A stretch of 64,000 nucleotides of DNA from an uncultured bacterium. GTDB lineage: Bacteria > Planctomycetota > Phycisphaerae > Phycisphaerales > SM1A02. Location: assembly GCA_903831295.1 (NCBI GenBank), contig CAIKXA010000020.1:26287-90286 (forward strand), given 5' to 3'. The position numbers and the translations under genes were made by a program. A model generated the notes under the pieces. It saw only the letters and a program-made list of their open reading frames with translations. It made no database searches and had not been told where the DNA came from. Of this stretch, positions 23,562-32,534 are shown one piece after another (the stretch's first letter is position 1; every line of letters starts with the position of its first letter).

Positions 23562-25553
23562 TTAAAGCAAGGGCAGGTGAATATCCAAGCGGTACGCGAA
23601 AGCCCGAAGCAACAACAATTCTTGGGTGGTGTAAACGTTGTCGGCTGCGGCGACACACACGAGCGCCTTGGCAAGAAGCTGTCGGTCGCTTGGAGCAAGA
23701 GCATCTAGGCCTTCAAGCGAGATATGTAGCGCATCAAGCGCGCATTCTGCCGCGGATGGAAACGCGAGTCCATTCAATTCACACGCGGCGGCACCAAGAT
23801 CAAACGCGCGGGCGCCATGACCTGAACCACCAGCCCGAGCCAGCGTTCCCAGCACAATCCGCATTTCTTGGGCACACTCCTGCATGGAACGAGTTGGTTT
23901 TTTTTGCGACATCGCTCCAAATCGAGTTTCAATTCTTCGAGTTAGAACAATGCGCGTCATCCACTCGAATAAATCAATTTGACTATCAGAGCGCATGGCC
24001 GCCGTGAGCGTTGTGCGAAACGCGACATATTGTTGCTTGGTCAATTGGGTTAATGTTGGAACACAAAGATCAAGCACAATCAAGCGAATTTCATCGGGTA
24101 ACTCCAACATGCTTGAAGCGAGTCGATCCCAACACGCCACCACCGATTCACCAAGCTGTTTCAGCGCGAGCGCGCGAACTTGATCTCGATTTTCATTTTC
24201 GGGATTGGTCACAAGCAGCAACAAAATCGCCTGGACATCTAGTGGTTCACGAGCCGCGATCTGCACGGCGTCAGGAATTTTTTTCAACAACATGCGTGCT
24301 CCATCAAGTGATTCTTGTGGAACAATCTTGGACAAGGTCGCCTGAAAAACATCGTCGCGCGTTAATGGTCGGCCATCCGCGTGCGTCGCAGCCAGAAATG
24401 ACGGATGAAATTCAGGTGGATTATTTGAGGAATCCGAAGACGCGCGCGGGGCGCCATCACCTACAAATCCAGCCGCCAAACTGCCTGAATTAGAAATTGC
24501 ACCGATTGAATCCATCGGCGTTGCGCCCGAAGATTGGCCAACAACATCGCTGATAAATCCACCTCGCTCAATACGTTGAATGCGCTCAGGAAGCGGAGGG
24601 TGGGTGGAAAGCCAAGAGTGAATTGACTTTGAAAAAAAGAAATGATTTAAACCAGAGGCCGCGGGAGATTGAATTGGTGTGAAGGGCAGACCACCAATTT
24701 TTCGAAGCGCCGACGAGATGCCCGCTGGATTTCTGGAATATTGCACGGCCGACGCGTCAGCAAGAAACTCTCGTTGGCGGCTTACGGCGGCTTGAAGAAG
24801 TCGTCCAAAGAATGCGCCAATTCCGCCGACAACAAGCAGGCCAAGGCCAACCGCAACAAACGCAAGCGCCGCGCCGCCACGATCATCTTTTTTGCTGGAC
24901 ATGCGTGGGGCGGTGGCTATTCGGCCCGCAACCTGAAGCATGACGCGTCCAATGAGGGCGATCAACATCACACCAGCTACCACGCACGCAATACGCAAAT
25001 TTAGACGCGTGTCTTTATGCGCGACATGGCTGAACTCGTGTCCTGTTACGCCCTGCAATTCATCGCGATTGAGTTGGGTGATGGCGCCGCGGGTGAAACC
25101 CAGAACCGCGTCTTGTGGATTTTTTCCCGCAGCAAAAGCGTTGATCGAATCCTCTTGCAAAATATAAATTGGCGGAACGGGCATTCCACTAGCAATCGCC
25201 ATTTCATCCACAACATCGCGCAGCTTTTGTTCGTCTGGATTATCGGTGGCGCCCTGTAACGGCTGACCACCAAGAGCTTCGGCCACAGATTTTCCGGTGC
25301 CGCCAAGGCGAAGGCGTTGCACACCCGCGCCAAGAAATATAATCAGGCAGACCGCGCCGGTGATCTCCATAAAAATTTGCGGGTTCCACCAAATTTCCAC
25401 GCCTTTTGCGCCGCGATCTTGCGCCTGTGGAATAATCACAAACAGGGCGAGCCCATAAAAACTGAGCGCCACACACGCAATTGACAATAGAAAAAGAACC
25501 ACAAGCCAAGTTGTGCGTCGCCTTGCCTGGTCTTGTTGCTCAAAAAAATTCAT
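23562..25553 (-). CDS. M48 family (HtpX-like) membrane metalloprotease with long C-terminal domain
   Basis: A 663-residue membrane protease. Two N-terminal membrane segments ('WLVVLFLLSIACVALSFYG' and 'ITGAVCLIIFLGAG') precede the zinc motif 'GHEFSHVAHKD' (HExxH) near residues 172-182. Two more membrane segments follow at about 190-255. The 'QREFLADASAVQYSRNP' segment carries the third zinc ligand. A helical cytoplasmic domain of about 300 residues is added at the C-terminus, longer than E. coli HtpX, and ends with a TerB-like repeat ('LAKALVCVAAADNVYT'). The start at 25553 ('MNFFEQQDQAR') is the conserved one; the supplied ORF adds 11 codons. It lies downstream of lemA, a frequent partner in envelope quality control. 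Confidence 0.88.
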   Translation of the reverse strand: MNFFEQQDQARRRTTWLVVLFLLSIACVALSFYGLALFVIIPQAQDRGAKGVEIWWNPQIFMEITGAVCLIIFLGAGVQRLRLGGTGKSVAEALGGQPLQGATDNPDEQKLRDVVDEMAIASGMPVPPIYILQEDSINAFAAGKNPQDAVLGFTRGAITQLNRDELQGVTGHEFSHVAHKDTRLNLRIACVVAGVMLIALIGRVMLQVAGRIATAPRMSSKKDDRGGAALAFVAVGLGLLVVGGIGAFFGRLLQAAVSRQREFLADASAVQYSRNPAGISSALRKIGGLPFTPIQSPAASGLNHFFFSKSIHSWLSTHPPLPERIQRIERGGFISDVVGQSSGATPMDSIGAISNSGSLAAGFVGDGAPRASSDSSNNPPEFHPSFLAATHADGRPLTRDDVFQATLSKIVPQESLDGARMLLKKIPDAVQIAAREPLDVQAILLLLVTNPENENRDQVRALALKQLGESVVACWDRLASSMLELPDEIRLIVLDLCVPTLTQLTKQQYVAFRTTLTAAMRSDSQIDLFEWMTRIVLTRRIETRFGAMSQKKPTRSMQECAQEMRIVLGTLARAGGSGHGARAFDLGAAACELNGLAFPSAAECALDALHISLEGLDALAPSDRQLLAKALVCVAAADNVYTTQELLLLRAFAYRLDIHLPLL

Positions 25554-25683
25554 TCTCGGCTTTCGGCAAAAGACATCGGCAAACACAATGCGCGCGATTT
25601 GAATTGTGGCGAGGATTTATTTACGCCCTGGAAAAATTGAGCAACCCTGGAAAAGTTAAACTGAGATTTGAATGTCACTCGCA

Positions 25684-26301
25684 TTAAGACATTCGCGCGG
25701 AAGGAACCACGCGCGAATCCTCTGAGGTTGTCCAAAGTTCGGCGCGTTGAAATCCAAAAACACCTGCGACCAAATTGCCCGGAAACGTGACCACGCCCTC
25801 GTTGTAGCGCATCACCGCGTCGTTGAACGCCTGGCGAGCGAACGCAACTCGATTTTCCGTGGTGACCAATTCTTCCTGAAGCGAATTAAATTGAGCGCTG
25901 GCTTTTAAATCCGGGTACGCCTCTACGCGCGCGAACAATCCGCGCAATGCGCCACCTAAAGCCATGGAAGCGGTGGACAGCGCGCGAATGGCGCCAAAAT
26001 TTCCAGCCGAAGCTTCGCCCGCCGCCGCGTTCACATCGCCGCGCGCGCGTATGACCGCCTCCAACGTTGTGCGCTCATGTTGCATATAGCCCTTCACAAC
26101 TTCGATCAGGTTGGGAATTAAATCAGAGCGTCGGCGCAGTTGCACATCGATTTGACTAAACGCGTTGGCGACACGCACGCGTCGAATCGCAAGTCCGTTG
26201 TATAAAACAATCAAAGTCACAAGCGCAATAAACGCCACAACGCCACATCCGAACACAACTCCAAAATTGGTGAATGCTGCGAGCGTCATGATTGAAACCA
26301 T
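25684..26301 (-). CDS. lemA: LemA family protein
   Basis: A 205-residue LemA protein with one N-terminal membrane segment ('VVAFIALVTLIVLYNGLAI') and a helical-hairpin domain. The typical segments 'AFSQIDVQLRRRSDLIPNLIEVVKGY' (split here as 'QIDVQLRRRSDLIPNL') and 'ENRVAFARQAFNDAVMRYN' are clear. The supplied ORF reaches 35 codons further into gmk on the same strand; ATG at 26301 or 26289 matches the family length and removes the overlap. LemA proteins face the cell exterior or periplasm and occur with HtpX-type proteases, as here (downstream gap 130 bp). Biochemical role unclear. Confidence 0.88.
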   Translation of the reverse strand: MVSIMTLAAFTNFGVVFGCGVVAFIALVTLIVLYNGLAIRRVRVANAFSQIDVQLRRRSDLIPNLIEVVKGYMQHERTTLEAVIRARGDVNAAAGEASAGNFGAIRALSTASMALGGALRGLFARVEAYPDLKASAQFNSLQEELVTTENRVAFARQAFNDAVMRYNEGVVTFPGNLVAGVFGFQRAELWTTSEDSRVVPSARMS

Positions 26302-26351
26302 TATGACCACTTTTATTGTGTTTACACGCGCCGAACGCAAGCCTGTTTGGT

Positions 26352-26948
26352 TTATAAATTCGCGCGCTCGCCCACATGCGCTTTCAACTTTGCGCCCACA
26401 AGACACGCCACCTCCTCAATGGCGGCGGCAAGATCATCATTGATCACAAACGCATTGTAAATACCATTCTCTCGGGCGCGTTGCATTTCAATGGTTGATT
26501 CACAAAAGCGCCGCTGAATGGAGGCTTCGTCTTCGCGGCCACGCAAACGCAGGCGCGCGAGCAGCGACTCCTCGCTGGGCGGCAGAATAAAAATTCCAAG
26601 CATGTCGGGATATTTGTCGCGCACTAGTTCGGCCCCCTGAACATCGATATCAAGCACGGCCAACTCGCCCCGCGCCAACGCCGCGTCAACAGGTTGCCGT
26701 GGTGTTCCATACCAACTACGGCCAAATACCTGCGCAAATTCAATGAACAATTTTTGATCGATCATTTGTTGAAAAACTTCAGGCGTGACAAATGAATAGT
26801 CCACACCATTTTTTTCATCGTTTGTTGGCGCGCGCGTGGTGGCACTCACGCTGAAGTGTCCACCAAAGCGCCGAAGCATTTCATGCGCGATCGTGGTCTT
26901 GCCAACGCCCGAAGGGCCACTAAGAACCAGAAGTAATCCTGCTGCCAT
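26352..26948 (-). CDS. gmk: Guanylate kinase
   Basis: A 198-residue kinase that converts GMP to GDP with ATP, essential in nucleotide metabolism. The P-loop 'SGPSGVGKTT' is at residues 9-18. The GMP-binding 'TTRAPTNDEKNGVDYSFV' segment follows near 37-54, and 'LDIDVQGAELVRDKYPD' carries the nucleotide-binding aspartates. The LID arginines are in 'RLRLRGREDE'. Length is standard. ATG at 26948. A 199-bp gap precedes it and contains a small inverted repeat. It lies upstream of lemA on the same strand with a 50-bp spacer. Confidence 0.95.
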   Translation of the reverse strand: MAAGLLLVLSGPSGVGKTTIAHEMLRRFGGHFSVSATTRAPTNDEKNGVDYSFVTPEVFQQMIDQKLFIEFAQVFGRSWYGTPRQPVDAALARGELAVLDIDVQGAELVRDKYPDMLGIFILPPSEESLLARLRLRGREDEASIQRRFCESTIEMQRARENGIYNAFVINDDLAAAIEEVACLVGAKLKAHVGERANL

Positions 26949-27081
26949 AGAGCGATGCTACGGAGCGCGCGGGAAATTTGGAAATAGCGATTATTTTAGG
27001 CAATTCTTGAGCGATTGAAATGAAGCCACGGCGGAAACGACAAACCAAAACGCTACAACACACACAAGTAGATATCACACA

Positions 27082-27096
27082 GATGCGAACCGCATC
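27082..27096. repeat. Short inverted repeat between gmk and the small exported-protein gene
   Basis: GATGCG-AAC-CGCATC is a perfect 6-bp hairpin with a 3-base loop about 134 bp upstream of gmk. A T-rich run (minus strand) precedes rather than follows it, so it is not a standard terminator. It could be a leader hairpin or operator; nothing else was seen in this gap. Confidence 0.3.
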
Positions 27097-27147
27097 AAAC
27101 AAAAAAACAAAGGTGCGTTGGTAAATAAATTTCTACGCGCGCTCAAT

Positions 27148-27468
27148 CTACGGCACGGCCTTTCTTCTTCTTTGGCCTTGAAATTGTTGATACAGCTTCA
27201 ATACCGTCTTGTCTGGAAGGGCCGTGCGCCAACGAGGTCCATATTGATCATTCATATTTTGCGCGAACACCCATTCTTCTTGCACGGTGTGTGACAATGG
27301 CTTTTTCCACCACGGCAAGCCAACACCCACGTGCGTATCGGAACTGCCAGAGCTAGACGCCACGCCCGCAGGACGCGACACCATGCTCGCAGCCACCGTA
27401 CCGGCCGCACAAACCAGCACTAGAAAAATAATTCGTGTTTTGCGTTGGATATTTAAGCACCGAGACAT
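27148..27468 (-). CDS. Small exported protein overlapping the HTH-TPR regulator
   Basis: A 106-residue product with a basic n-region ('RCLNIQRKTR'), a hydrophobic core 'IIFLVLVCAAGTVAA' and a likely cleavage site after it. The mature part is about 75 residues with 'GLPWWKKPLSHTVQEEW' and a basic C-terminal tail 'QGQRRRKAVP'. The ATG at 27468 has AGGAGG 7 nt upstream, the strongest Shine-Dalgarno in the neighbourhood, and lies inside the last codons of the regulator gene (16-bp overlap). The supplied ORF starts 17 codons earlier. No known family was recognised. Its place directly after a TPR regulator is discussed under findings. Confidence 0.65.
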   Translation of the reverse strand: MSRCLNIQRKTRIIFLVLVCAAGTVAASMVSRPAGVASSSGSSDTHVGVGLPWWKKPLSHTVQEEWVFAQNMNDQYGPRWRTALPDKTVLKLYQQFQGQRRRKAVP

Positions 27469-28697
27469 TGCGCGCCTCCTTGAGGGTCTAAAAATTTTGC
27501 TTCCTGCAGAATGCGCCAACCCGTGGCGCGGAAGTTTGGAAATCGCCCCATGGTTCCAGCAAGAATGCGAACCTCCTCGTTATCAAGCACCCACGGCTCG
27601 TTGTCCAATCGCTCGTGTCTTTCCAAATCCATTTGAAACGCGCGTTCGCGCAGACTCCAATTTTCTAAACGATCCGCGATTTCCATTGCCTTGTTGGTGA
27701 AGATGGCCATGGACAACGAAATATCCTCCTCACCTAAATGGCGCAGAGCCACATTGCAACCAAAGATGCACCACCACCCCCAACTTTCAAGCCACTCGCC
27801 AGGCGCATGGGCGGCAACATCAACCACACGATCAAGCGCCACAGTGAGGCGTTGCAAAACATCCTTGGGCGAAAGATCGCCAAGCACCGCCTCTATTTCC
27901 AACAACCCACCACGACACGTGTTGGCCACCGCCGCATATCGATCATCAGCGAATGTGTCGGCAAGATCCTCGTATTCCCTGAGTGCTTGCGACAAATCCG
28001 CGTGGGCGCGACGCGCGTGTGTTTGCGCCAAATCACTTTCAACACAAATCAATCTACGAAAACTATTTCCACGCACATAGTGAGCAAACGCGTGGCACAC
28101 TCGCTCTCGCCGCTCCGTCATGGTGGTTGATTCAAGCAACTCAAGCACCTCGCGCGCCGCGGAACGGCTTTCCGTGAGATTCCAAACAGCGTAATGGGCG
28201 TTGGCCAAATTCACGGTGAGCATGAGGCGCAAACCCGCCGGAATTCCGCGCTCCGAAAGAGCCGCCTGTAAACAAGGCAAACTTTTGTTGTATTGACCCA
28301 TACCGTCATATGCGCCAGCGCAACGATTGCACGCCAACGCGCGCTCGCTTGGAGTTTTTGAAGCCAGGGTCATTTGCTTGGAGATGTCCGCCATTTTTCT
28401 ATAGTCACCCGCTCGATGCGCCGCGAGCGCCTGCGCATCAAGGGATGAAAAATCACCGTCGCAAAGCCGCACATCTTCGCAGGTCCACACGCCATCGATT
28501 ACATCGCCCACCGTCCAATCCAAGGCGTCGGCGATGCCCACCAATAAATCCAATTTTGGATTACCACTTGGAGGCAATAATTTTCCCGGATCACGACCCA
28601 ATGCGCGCGCAACTTCTCCACGCGACCAACCCCGATACACCTTGGCTAAATCGATAAATTTCGCCAAACGCTCGCGCCGATCTTCGGCTGTTCGCAT
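27453..28697 (-). CDS. Helix-turn-helix regulator with TPR-like repeats
   Basis: A 414-residue protein. Residues about 8-70 form a helix-turn-helix of the Xre/Cro type ('YRGWSRGEVARALGRDPGK' as the recognition region). From about residue 85 to 360 the protein is all-helical with TPR-like pairs, for example 'ALAAHRAGDYRKMADIS', 'AYDGMGQYNKSLPCLQAAL' and 'ANAHYAVWNLTESRSAAREVL'. This domain order matches RRNPP-type peptide-sensing regulators such as PlcR and NprR, known from Firmicutes. The start at ATG 28697 is preferred to the longer ORF because homology to HTH proteins begins there. A palindrome lies 52-72 bp upstream. The small exported-protein gene overlaps its 3' end. Confidence 0.75.
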   Translation of the reverse strand: MRTAEDRRERLAKFIDLAKVYRGWSRGEVARALGRDPGKLLPPSGNPKLDLLVGIADALDWTVGDVIDGVWTCEDVRLCDGDFSSLDAQALAAHRAGDYRKMADISKQMTLASKTPSERALACNRCAGAYDGMGQYNKSLPCLQAALSERGIPAGLRLMLTVNLANAHYAVWNLTESRSAAREVLELLESTTMTERRERVCHAFAHYVRGNSFRRLICVESDLAQTHARRAHADLSQALREYEDLADTFADDRYAAVANTCRGGLLEIEAVLGDLSPKDVLQRLTVALDRVVDVAAHAPGEWLESWGWWCIFGCNVALRHLGEEDISLSMAIFTNKAMEIADRLENWSLRERAFQMDLERHERLDNEPWVLDNEEVRILAGTMGRFPNFRATGWRILQEAKFLDPQGGAQCLGA

Positions 28698-28748
28698 TAC
28701 GCCCAGTCCTTTTGTCAGCCCCGCGTGGCCGACACACCGCATCTACAC

Positions 28749-28769
28749 AACACGATGTTGACACGTGTT
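28749..28769. promoter_or_regulatory. Palindrome upstream of the HTH-TPR regulator
   Basis: AACACG (28749-28754) and CGTGTT (28764-28769) form a 6-bp dyad; inside it ACACGTGT (28761-28768) is itself a perfect 8-bp palindrome. It lies 52-72 bp before the regulator's start codon, a position suited to autoregulation. That function is inference. Confidence 0.35.
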
Positions 28770-28931
28770 TTGGTGGTTTCAAAATGAATGGTTGAAATTC
28801 ATCTTTATTACTAATTTTAATTCAAAATACGGAAAAATAGGTCAAGCAATGCAAAACCATAAACCACTTATAAACAATAAACAGAAATCGACTTCACACG
28901 CAAGGATGCGAAGTGGATAACCCGTTGGCGA

Positions 28932-28956
28932 GATGGACACAAGTGGTTTGTCCATC
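28932..28956. repeat. Hairpin in the lpdA-regulator gap
   Basis: GATGGACA and TGTCCATC form an 8-bp stem with a 9-base loop; ACCC and GGGT lie just outside it. The gap 28698-29023 is otherwise AT-rich and has no ORF of note. Neither strand shows a clear T-run after the stem, so it is only a weak candidate for the lpdA terminator. Confidence 0.4.
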
Positions 28957-29023
28957 GGGTAAAAATTTGTTAGGTGAAAAAATAAATCCCGTCGATCAAA
29001 AACACATCCGTGACGCGCTCGAT

Positions 29024-30514
29024 TTATCCGTGAATCACGCGGCCCTCGGAGGCAAGCGCGGCCTCATGGATGCTTTCAGCCATAGTGGGATGCGCATGCA
29101 CGGTTGAGATAATGTCCTCGATAGTGGCTTCAAGCCGCTTGGCGATACAAATTTCATGGATCAATTCGCTGGCGTCTTCGCCAAAAATATGCGCGCCCAA
29201 AATTTCTCCGTATGGCTTGCTTGCGATCAGTTTCACAAGACCTTCCGTGGCGCCAACCGCGATTGCTTTGCCGTGCGCCTTCAGGGGATATTTTCCAACC
29301 GTGTATGACAAACCCTTTGCTTTCACATCGCGCTCGGTCATGCCCACGCTGGCCACTTGAGGATTGCAATACGTTGCGCCAGGAATACTGGCGTAATCCA
29401 CTCCCAAAGTGTGGTGGCCCATGAATCGTTCAACACACGCCACGGCCTCCTCGCTTGCAACGTGCGCAAGCCACGGTGGACCAATCACGTCACCAATCGC
29501 GTACACACCGGGCAAACTTGTTTGATACGTGGGCTCGGATTTTTCCGTGTAGTCCGTCCATATATGTCCACGCGCCGGACCCGCGTCCCACATTTTTAAA
29601 CCAAGCGACGCGTCGCACAATCCTTCAACGCGCGCGCGTACGCCAGCGGCCACAAGAACCACCTCGCACTCCAGAACTTTTTTGCTGGCGTCTTTCACGC
29701 TTTCAATCGTGACCTTGGCGCCGCTTGCGCCCTTGTCCACGGAGGCCGCTTTATGCCCGGTGAAAAATTGAATGCCTTGTTTCTCAAATGATTTTTGAGC
29801 GGCGGCGCAAATGTCGTCATCTTCCACCGGAAGAATGCGATCTTGCATTTCAATCACAGTCACTTTGGTGCCGAACGAGTTGTAAAAATATGCAAACTCC
29901 ATGCCGATCGCGCCAGAGCCAATGATCACCATGCTCGCTGGTTTCTTAGGCAAATTCATGGCTTCATAACTGGAGATCACCACCTTGCCGTCGTTTGGAG
30001 CGAACGGAAGTTGCACGGGTTGGGCGCCAGTTGAAATAAGAATGCGATCCGCCTCGATGGTTTCACCCGCGCCATCGCCGGAACCACCGTAGTACGCGCC
30101 GGTTGCCTTGCCCACCAGAATTTTGCATGGCTCGTTACCAACTTTGCCCGAGAGAATTTTTGCGTGACCCACAATGTGTTCAATTTTATTTTTCTTGAAC
30201 AAGTAGGCGATGCCAGAATTCAAAGTGCCTGTGATGTTGCGGCTTCGACCAACAACTTTGCTCCAATCCACGGAGACATCCGTGGACTTAAATTGAAATC
30301 CCCATTCGGCGCCGTGCGTGATTGCCTCGCGATACAGTTCCGCATTGTGCAGCAACGCTTTGGTTGGAATGCAACCCCAGTTCAAACACACGCCACCAAG
30401 TTTGTCGCGCTCAACGCACGCCACCTTTAAACCCATCTGCGCGGCGCGAATGGCGCCGACATAACCACCAGGACCGCCACCAATCACCACAAGATCAAAG
30501 CGCTTTAGGGCCAT
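29024..30514 (-). CDS. lpdA: Dihydrolipoyl dehydrogenase (E3)
   Basis: A 496-residue flavoprotein that reoxidises the dihydrolipoyl groups of 2-oxoacid dehydrogenase E2 with NAD. The FAD-binding 'VIGGGPGGYVGA' is at residues 9-20, the redox-active disulfide is in 'GGVCLNWGCIPT' (CxxxxC) near 40-51, and the NAD-binding motif is 'IGSGAIGMEFAYF'. The C-terminal catalytic base is in 'HAHPTMAES'. The ATG at 30514 has GGAG about 9 nt upstream; the supplied ORF starts five codons earlier. It is not linked to the E1/E2 genes, 13 kb away, and could serve all lipoyl complexes. Confidence 0.95.
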   Translation of the reverse strand: MALKRFDLVVIGGGPGGYVGAIRAAQMGLKVACVERDKLGGVCLNWGCIPTKALLHNAELYREAITHGAEWGFQFKSTDVSVDWSKVVGRSRNITGTLNSGIAYLFKKNKIEHIVGHAKILSGKVGNEPCKILVGKATGAYYGGSGDGAGETIEADRILISTGAQPVQLPFAPNDGKVVISSYEAMNLPKKPASMVIIGSGAIGMEFAYFYNSFGTKVTVIEMQDRILPVEDDDICAAAQKSFEKQGIQFFTGHKAASVDKGASGAKVTIESVKDASKKVLECEVVLVAAGVRARVEGLCDASLGLKMWDAGPARGHIWTDYTEKSEPTYQTSLPGVYAIGDVIGPPWLAHVASEEAVACVERFMGHHTLGVDYASIPGATYCNPQVASVGMTERDVKAKGLSYTVGKYPLKAHGKAIAVGATEGLVKLIASKPYGEILGAHIFGEDASELIHEICIAKRLEATIEDIISTVHAHPTMAESIHEAALASEGRVIHG

Positions 30515-30660
30515 AACTGCAATCTCCATATCGATTCAATTTGAACAATGTGATTTCTTGGGACATCCAAGAAAATATACAGGTTTCGTATGAGAAGTTA
30601 TCGTAGCGATGCTTCAGGTGTTGGGCGGGGAAGTTTCTTTCCCATAGGAAAACAGCTTTG

Positions 30661-32433
30661 ATGAGTGAAACCACAAACAAAGACAACGCGCAGGATGAAA
30701 AAGATCTATTGGCCGCCGCGTTGCAAGCCGCGGGCCACGGCGTTTGGCACTGGAATTTGCTGGATGGATCCGCCTGGTATTCGGCGGGATTTAGAAAAAT
30801 GTTGGGATTTAGCGATAGCGCAGAATTTCCAGATCGCTTTGAAACATTCGCCAGCCGCGTGCATCCCGACGATATTGGCCGCGTGCATCACGCCGTTGCG
30901 ACACACTTGGATGGCGAGGATAAATTTGATTTGGAATTTAGAATGCGCGTCAAGGACGGAACTTGGTCTTGGTTTCGCGCGCGCGGGCGCTCCGTTGTTG
31001 AGGATGGAAAATCAACCAAGATGCTTGGCACGCTGACCGAGTGGCCGCTTTCTAGTGCCCGCGATCAACTTGCGGCTTCGGCCAGCGACAAACTGGCCGC
31101 GGCGCTGCACGATCAAAGTCAAAGTTCTCGCGCGCTTGAAAAAGCTCGCGCTGATTTGCAGATTCAAAATCAGGAGTTACAACGCGCGCGAGCAACCGCC
31201 GAGGCGGCAACCATGAGCAAGAGCATGTTTCTGGCAAACATGAGCCACGAAATTCGCACACCCATGACGGCGATACTTGGGTTTGTGGATCTTCTTACGG
31301 AGGAACAAAAAGACTTGGCGGAGCGGGAGTTTATTGTGAACGCGATTCGTCGCAACGGCAAACATCTTCTCACCATCATCAACGACATTCTTGATTTGTC
31401 CAAAATCGAAGCCGGCGGCATGGGTGTGGAAATTATTTCTTGCGCTCCGCTGAATATTATTCAAGATGTTGTTTCGTTCATGCAACCCCAGGCGCTTGAT
31501 CGCGGCTTGGAATTGTTTGTGGAGTTGAAATCACCCATTCCAGAAACCATCGAGACAGATCCAACGCGTTTGCGCCAAATATTGATGAATTTGATTGGAA
31601 ACTCCATCAAATTCACCGAGCATGGTGGAGTGAAGGTGTTGGTTCATTTCACCAATGAACCAATGGAACCCAGGGTTGAACCCGATCAAAGCGATGCGGC
31701 GCCGGCGGCAAATCGAATTCAAGTGCAAGTGATGGACACGGGAATTGGAATTGACGATGTGCAGCGACAAAAACTATTCCACCCATTCACGCAGGCCGAC
31801 GCATCAACCACGCGGCGATTTGGCGGGACCGGTCTTGGCCTGACAATCAGTCGAAGGCTGTCGCGCATGTTGGGGGGAGATATTTTCAGCAGCAGCCAAG
31901 CTGGACTTGGAAGCATATTCACCGTTGAAATTGGAATTGGAAACGCAAATTTGGATCGGATGATCACAGTCCTCACGCCACAAACACCGGTGCATTTGGA
32001 ATCAAAATCCAAGATACAGAGTGAAGATCCGCAGCAAATAATTCACAACGCGAAGACCTCCGTGCTTGTGGCAGAGGATGGCGAGGACAATCAAAGGCTG
32101 ATGGTTCACCACCTGACGCGCGCCGGCATGAAAATCACCGTGGCCAACAATGGACATGAAGCGGTGGATCTTGCTATCGCCGCGCAAAAACAAGGACGGG
32201 CGCCCGACGTGATTTTAATGGACATGCAAATGCCAGTCATGGACGGCTACGAGGCGACCGAAAAATTGAGGTCGTTGGGGTGGAGGGGCGCGATTATTGC
32301 GATCACCGCCCACGCAATGAATGGCGACCGCGATCGATGCATGAAGTCTGGTTGCGATGAATACCTGACAAAGCCCATCGAAAAAGATGCGCTGATTCAA
32401 GCCGTGCAAAATCTGGCGAAATTCAAGAGGTGA
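30661..32433 (+). CDS. Hybrid sensor histidine kinase (PAS-HisKA-HATPase-REC)
   Basis: A 590-residue soluble hybrid kinase; no membrane segment is seen. A PAS domain of the PAS_3 type covers about residues 18-130 ('WHWNLLDGSAWYS', 'DGTWSWFRARG'). A short coiled coil 'ARADLQIQNQELQRARA' follows. The dimerisation domain has the H-box 'MSHEIRTPM'. The ATP domain has the N-box 'LMNLIGNSIKFTEHGG' and the G-boxes 'DTGIGID' and 'GGTGLGL'. The C-terminal receiver domain has its aspartate in 'VILMDMQMPVMDG' and lysine in 'YLTKPIE'. Such kinases hand phosphate to an Hpt protein; the stand-alone Hpt at 5.1 kb is one candidate. The ATG at 30661 is the start, one codon after the supplied TTG. Confidence 0.93.
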   Translation: MSETTNKDNAQDEKDLLAAALQAAGHGVWHWNLLDGSAWYSAGFRKMLGFSDSAEFPDRFETFASRVHPDDIGRVHHAVATHLDGEDKFDLEFRMRVKDGTWSWFRARGRSVVEDGKSTKMLGTLTEWPLSSARDQLAASASDKLAAALHDQSQSSRALEKARADLQIQNQELQRARATAEAATMSKSMFLANMSHEIRTPMTAILGFVDLLTEEQKDLAEREFIVNAIRRNGKHLLTIINDILDLSKIEAGGMGVEIISCAPLNIIQDVVSFMQPQALDRGLELFVELKSPIPETIETDPTRLRQILMNLIGNSIKFTEHGGVKVLVHFTNEPMEPRVEPDQSDAAPAANRIQVQVMDTGIGIDDVQRQKLFHPFTQADASTTRRFGGTGLGLTISRRLSRMLGGDIFSSSQAGLGSIFTVEIGIGNANLDRMITVLTPQTPVHLESKSKIQSEDPQQIIHNAKTSVLVAEDGEDNQRLMVHHLTRAGMKITVANNGHEAVDLAIAAQKQGRAPDVILMDMQMPVMDGYEATEKLRSLGWRGAIIAITAHAMNGDRDRCMKSGCDEYLTKPIEKDALIQAVQNLAKFKR

Positions 32434-32534
32434 GTTCGGTGGTTTGCTTGGATTGCCCACAAATACGCAATTAATCAAATGTGTTTTTGACGCATGGGCG
32501 GTGAAGCCGTAACATTCGTGCCCTTGGAAAAAGC

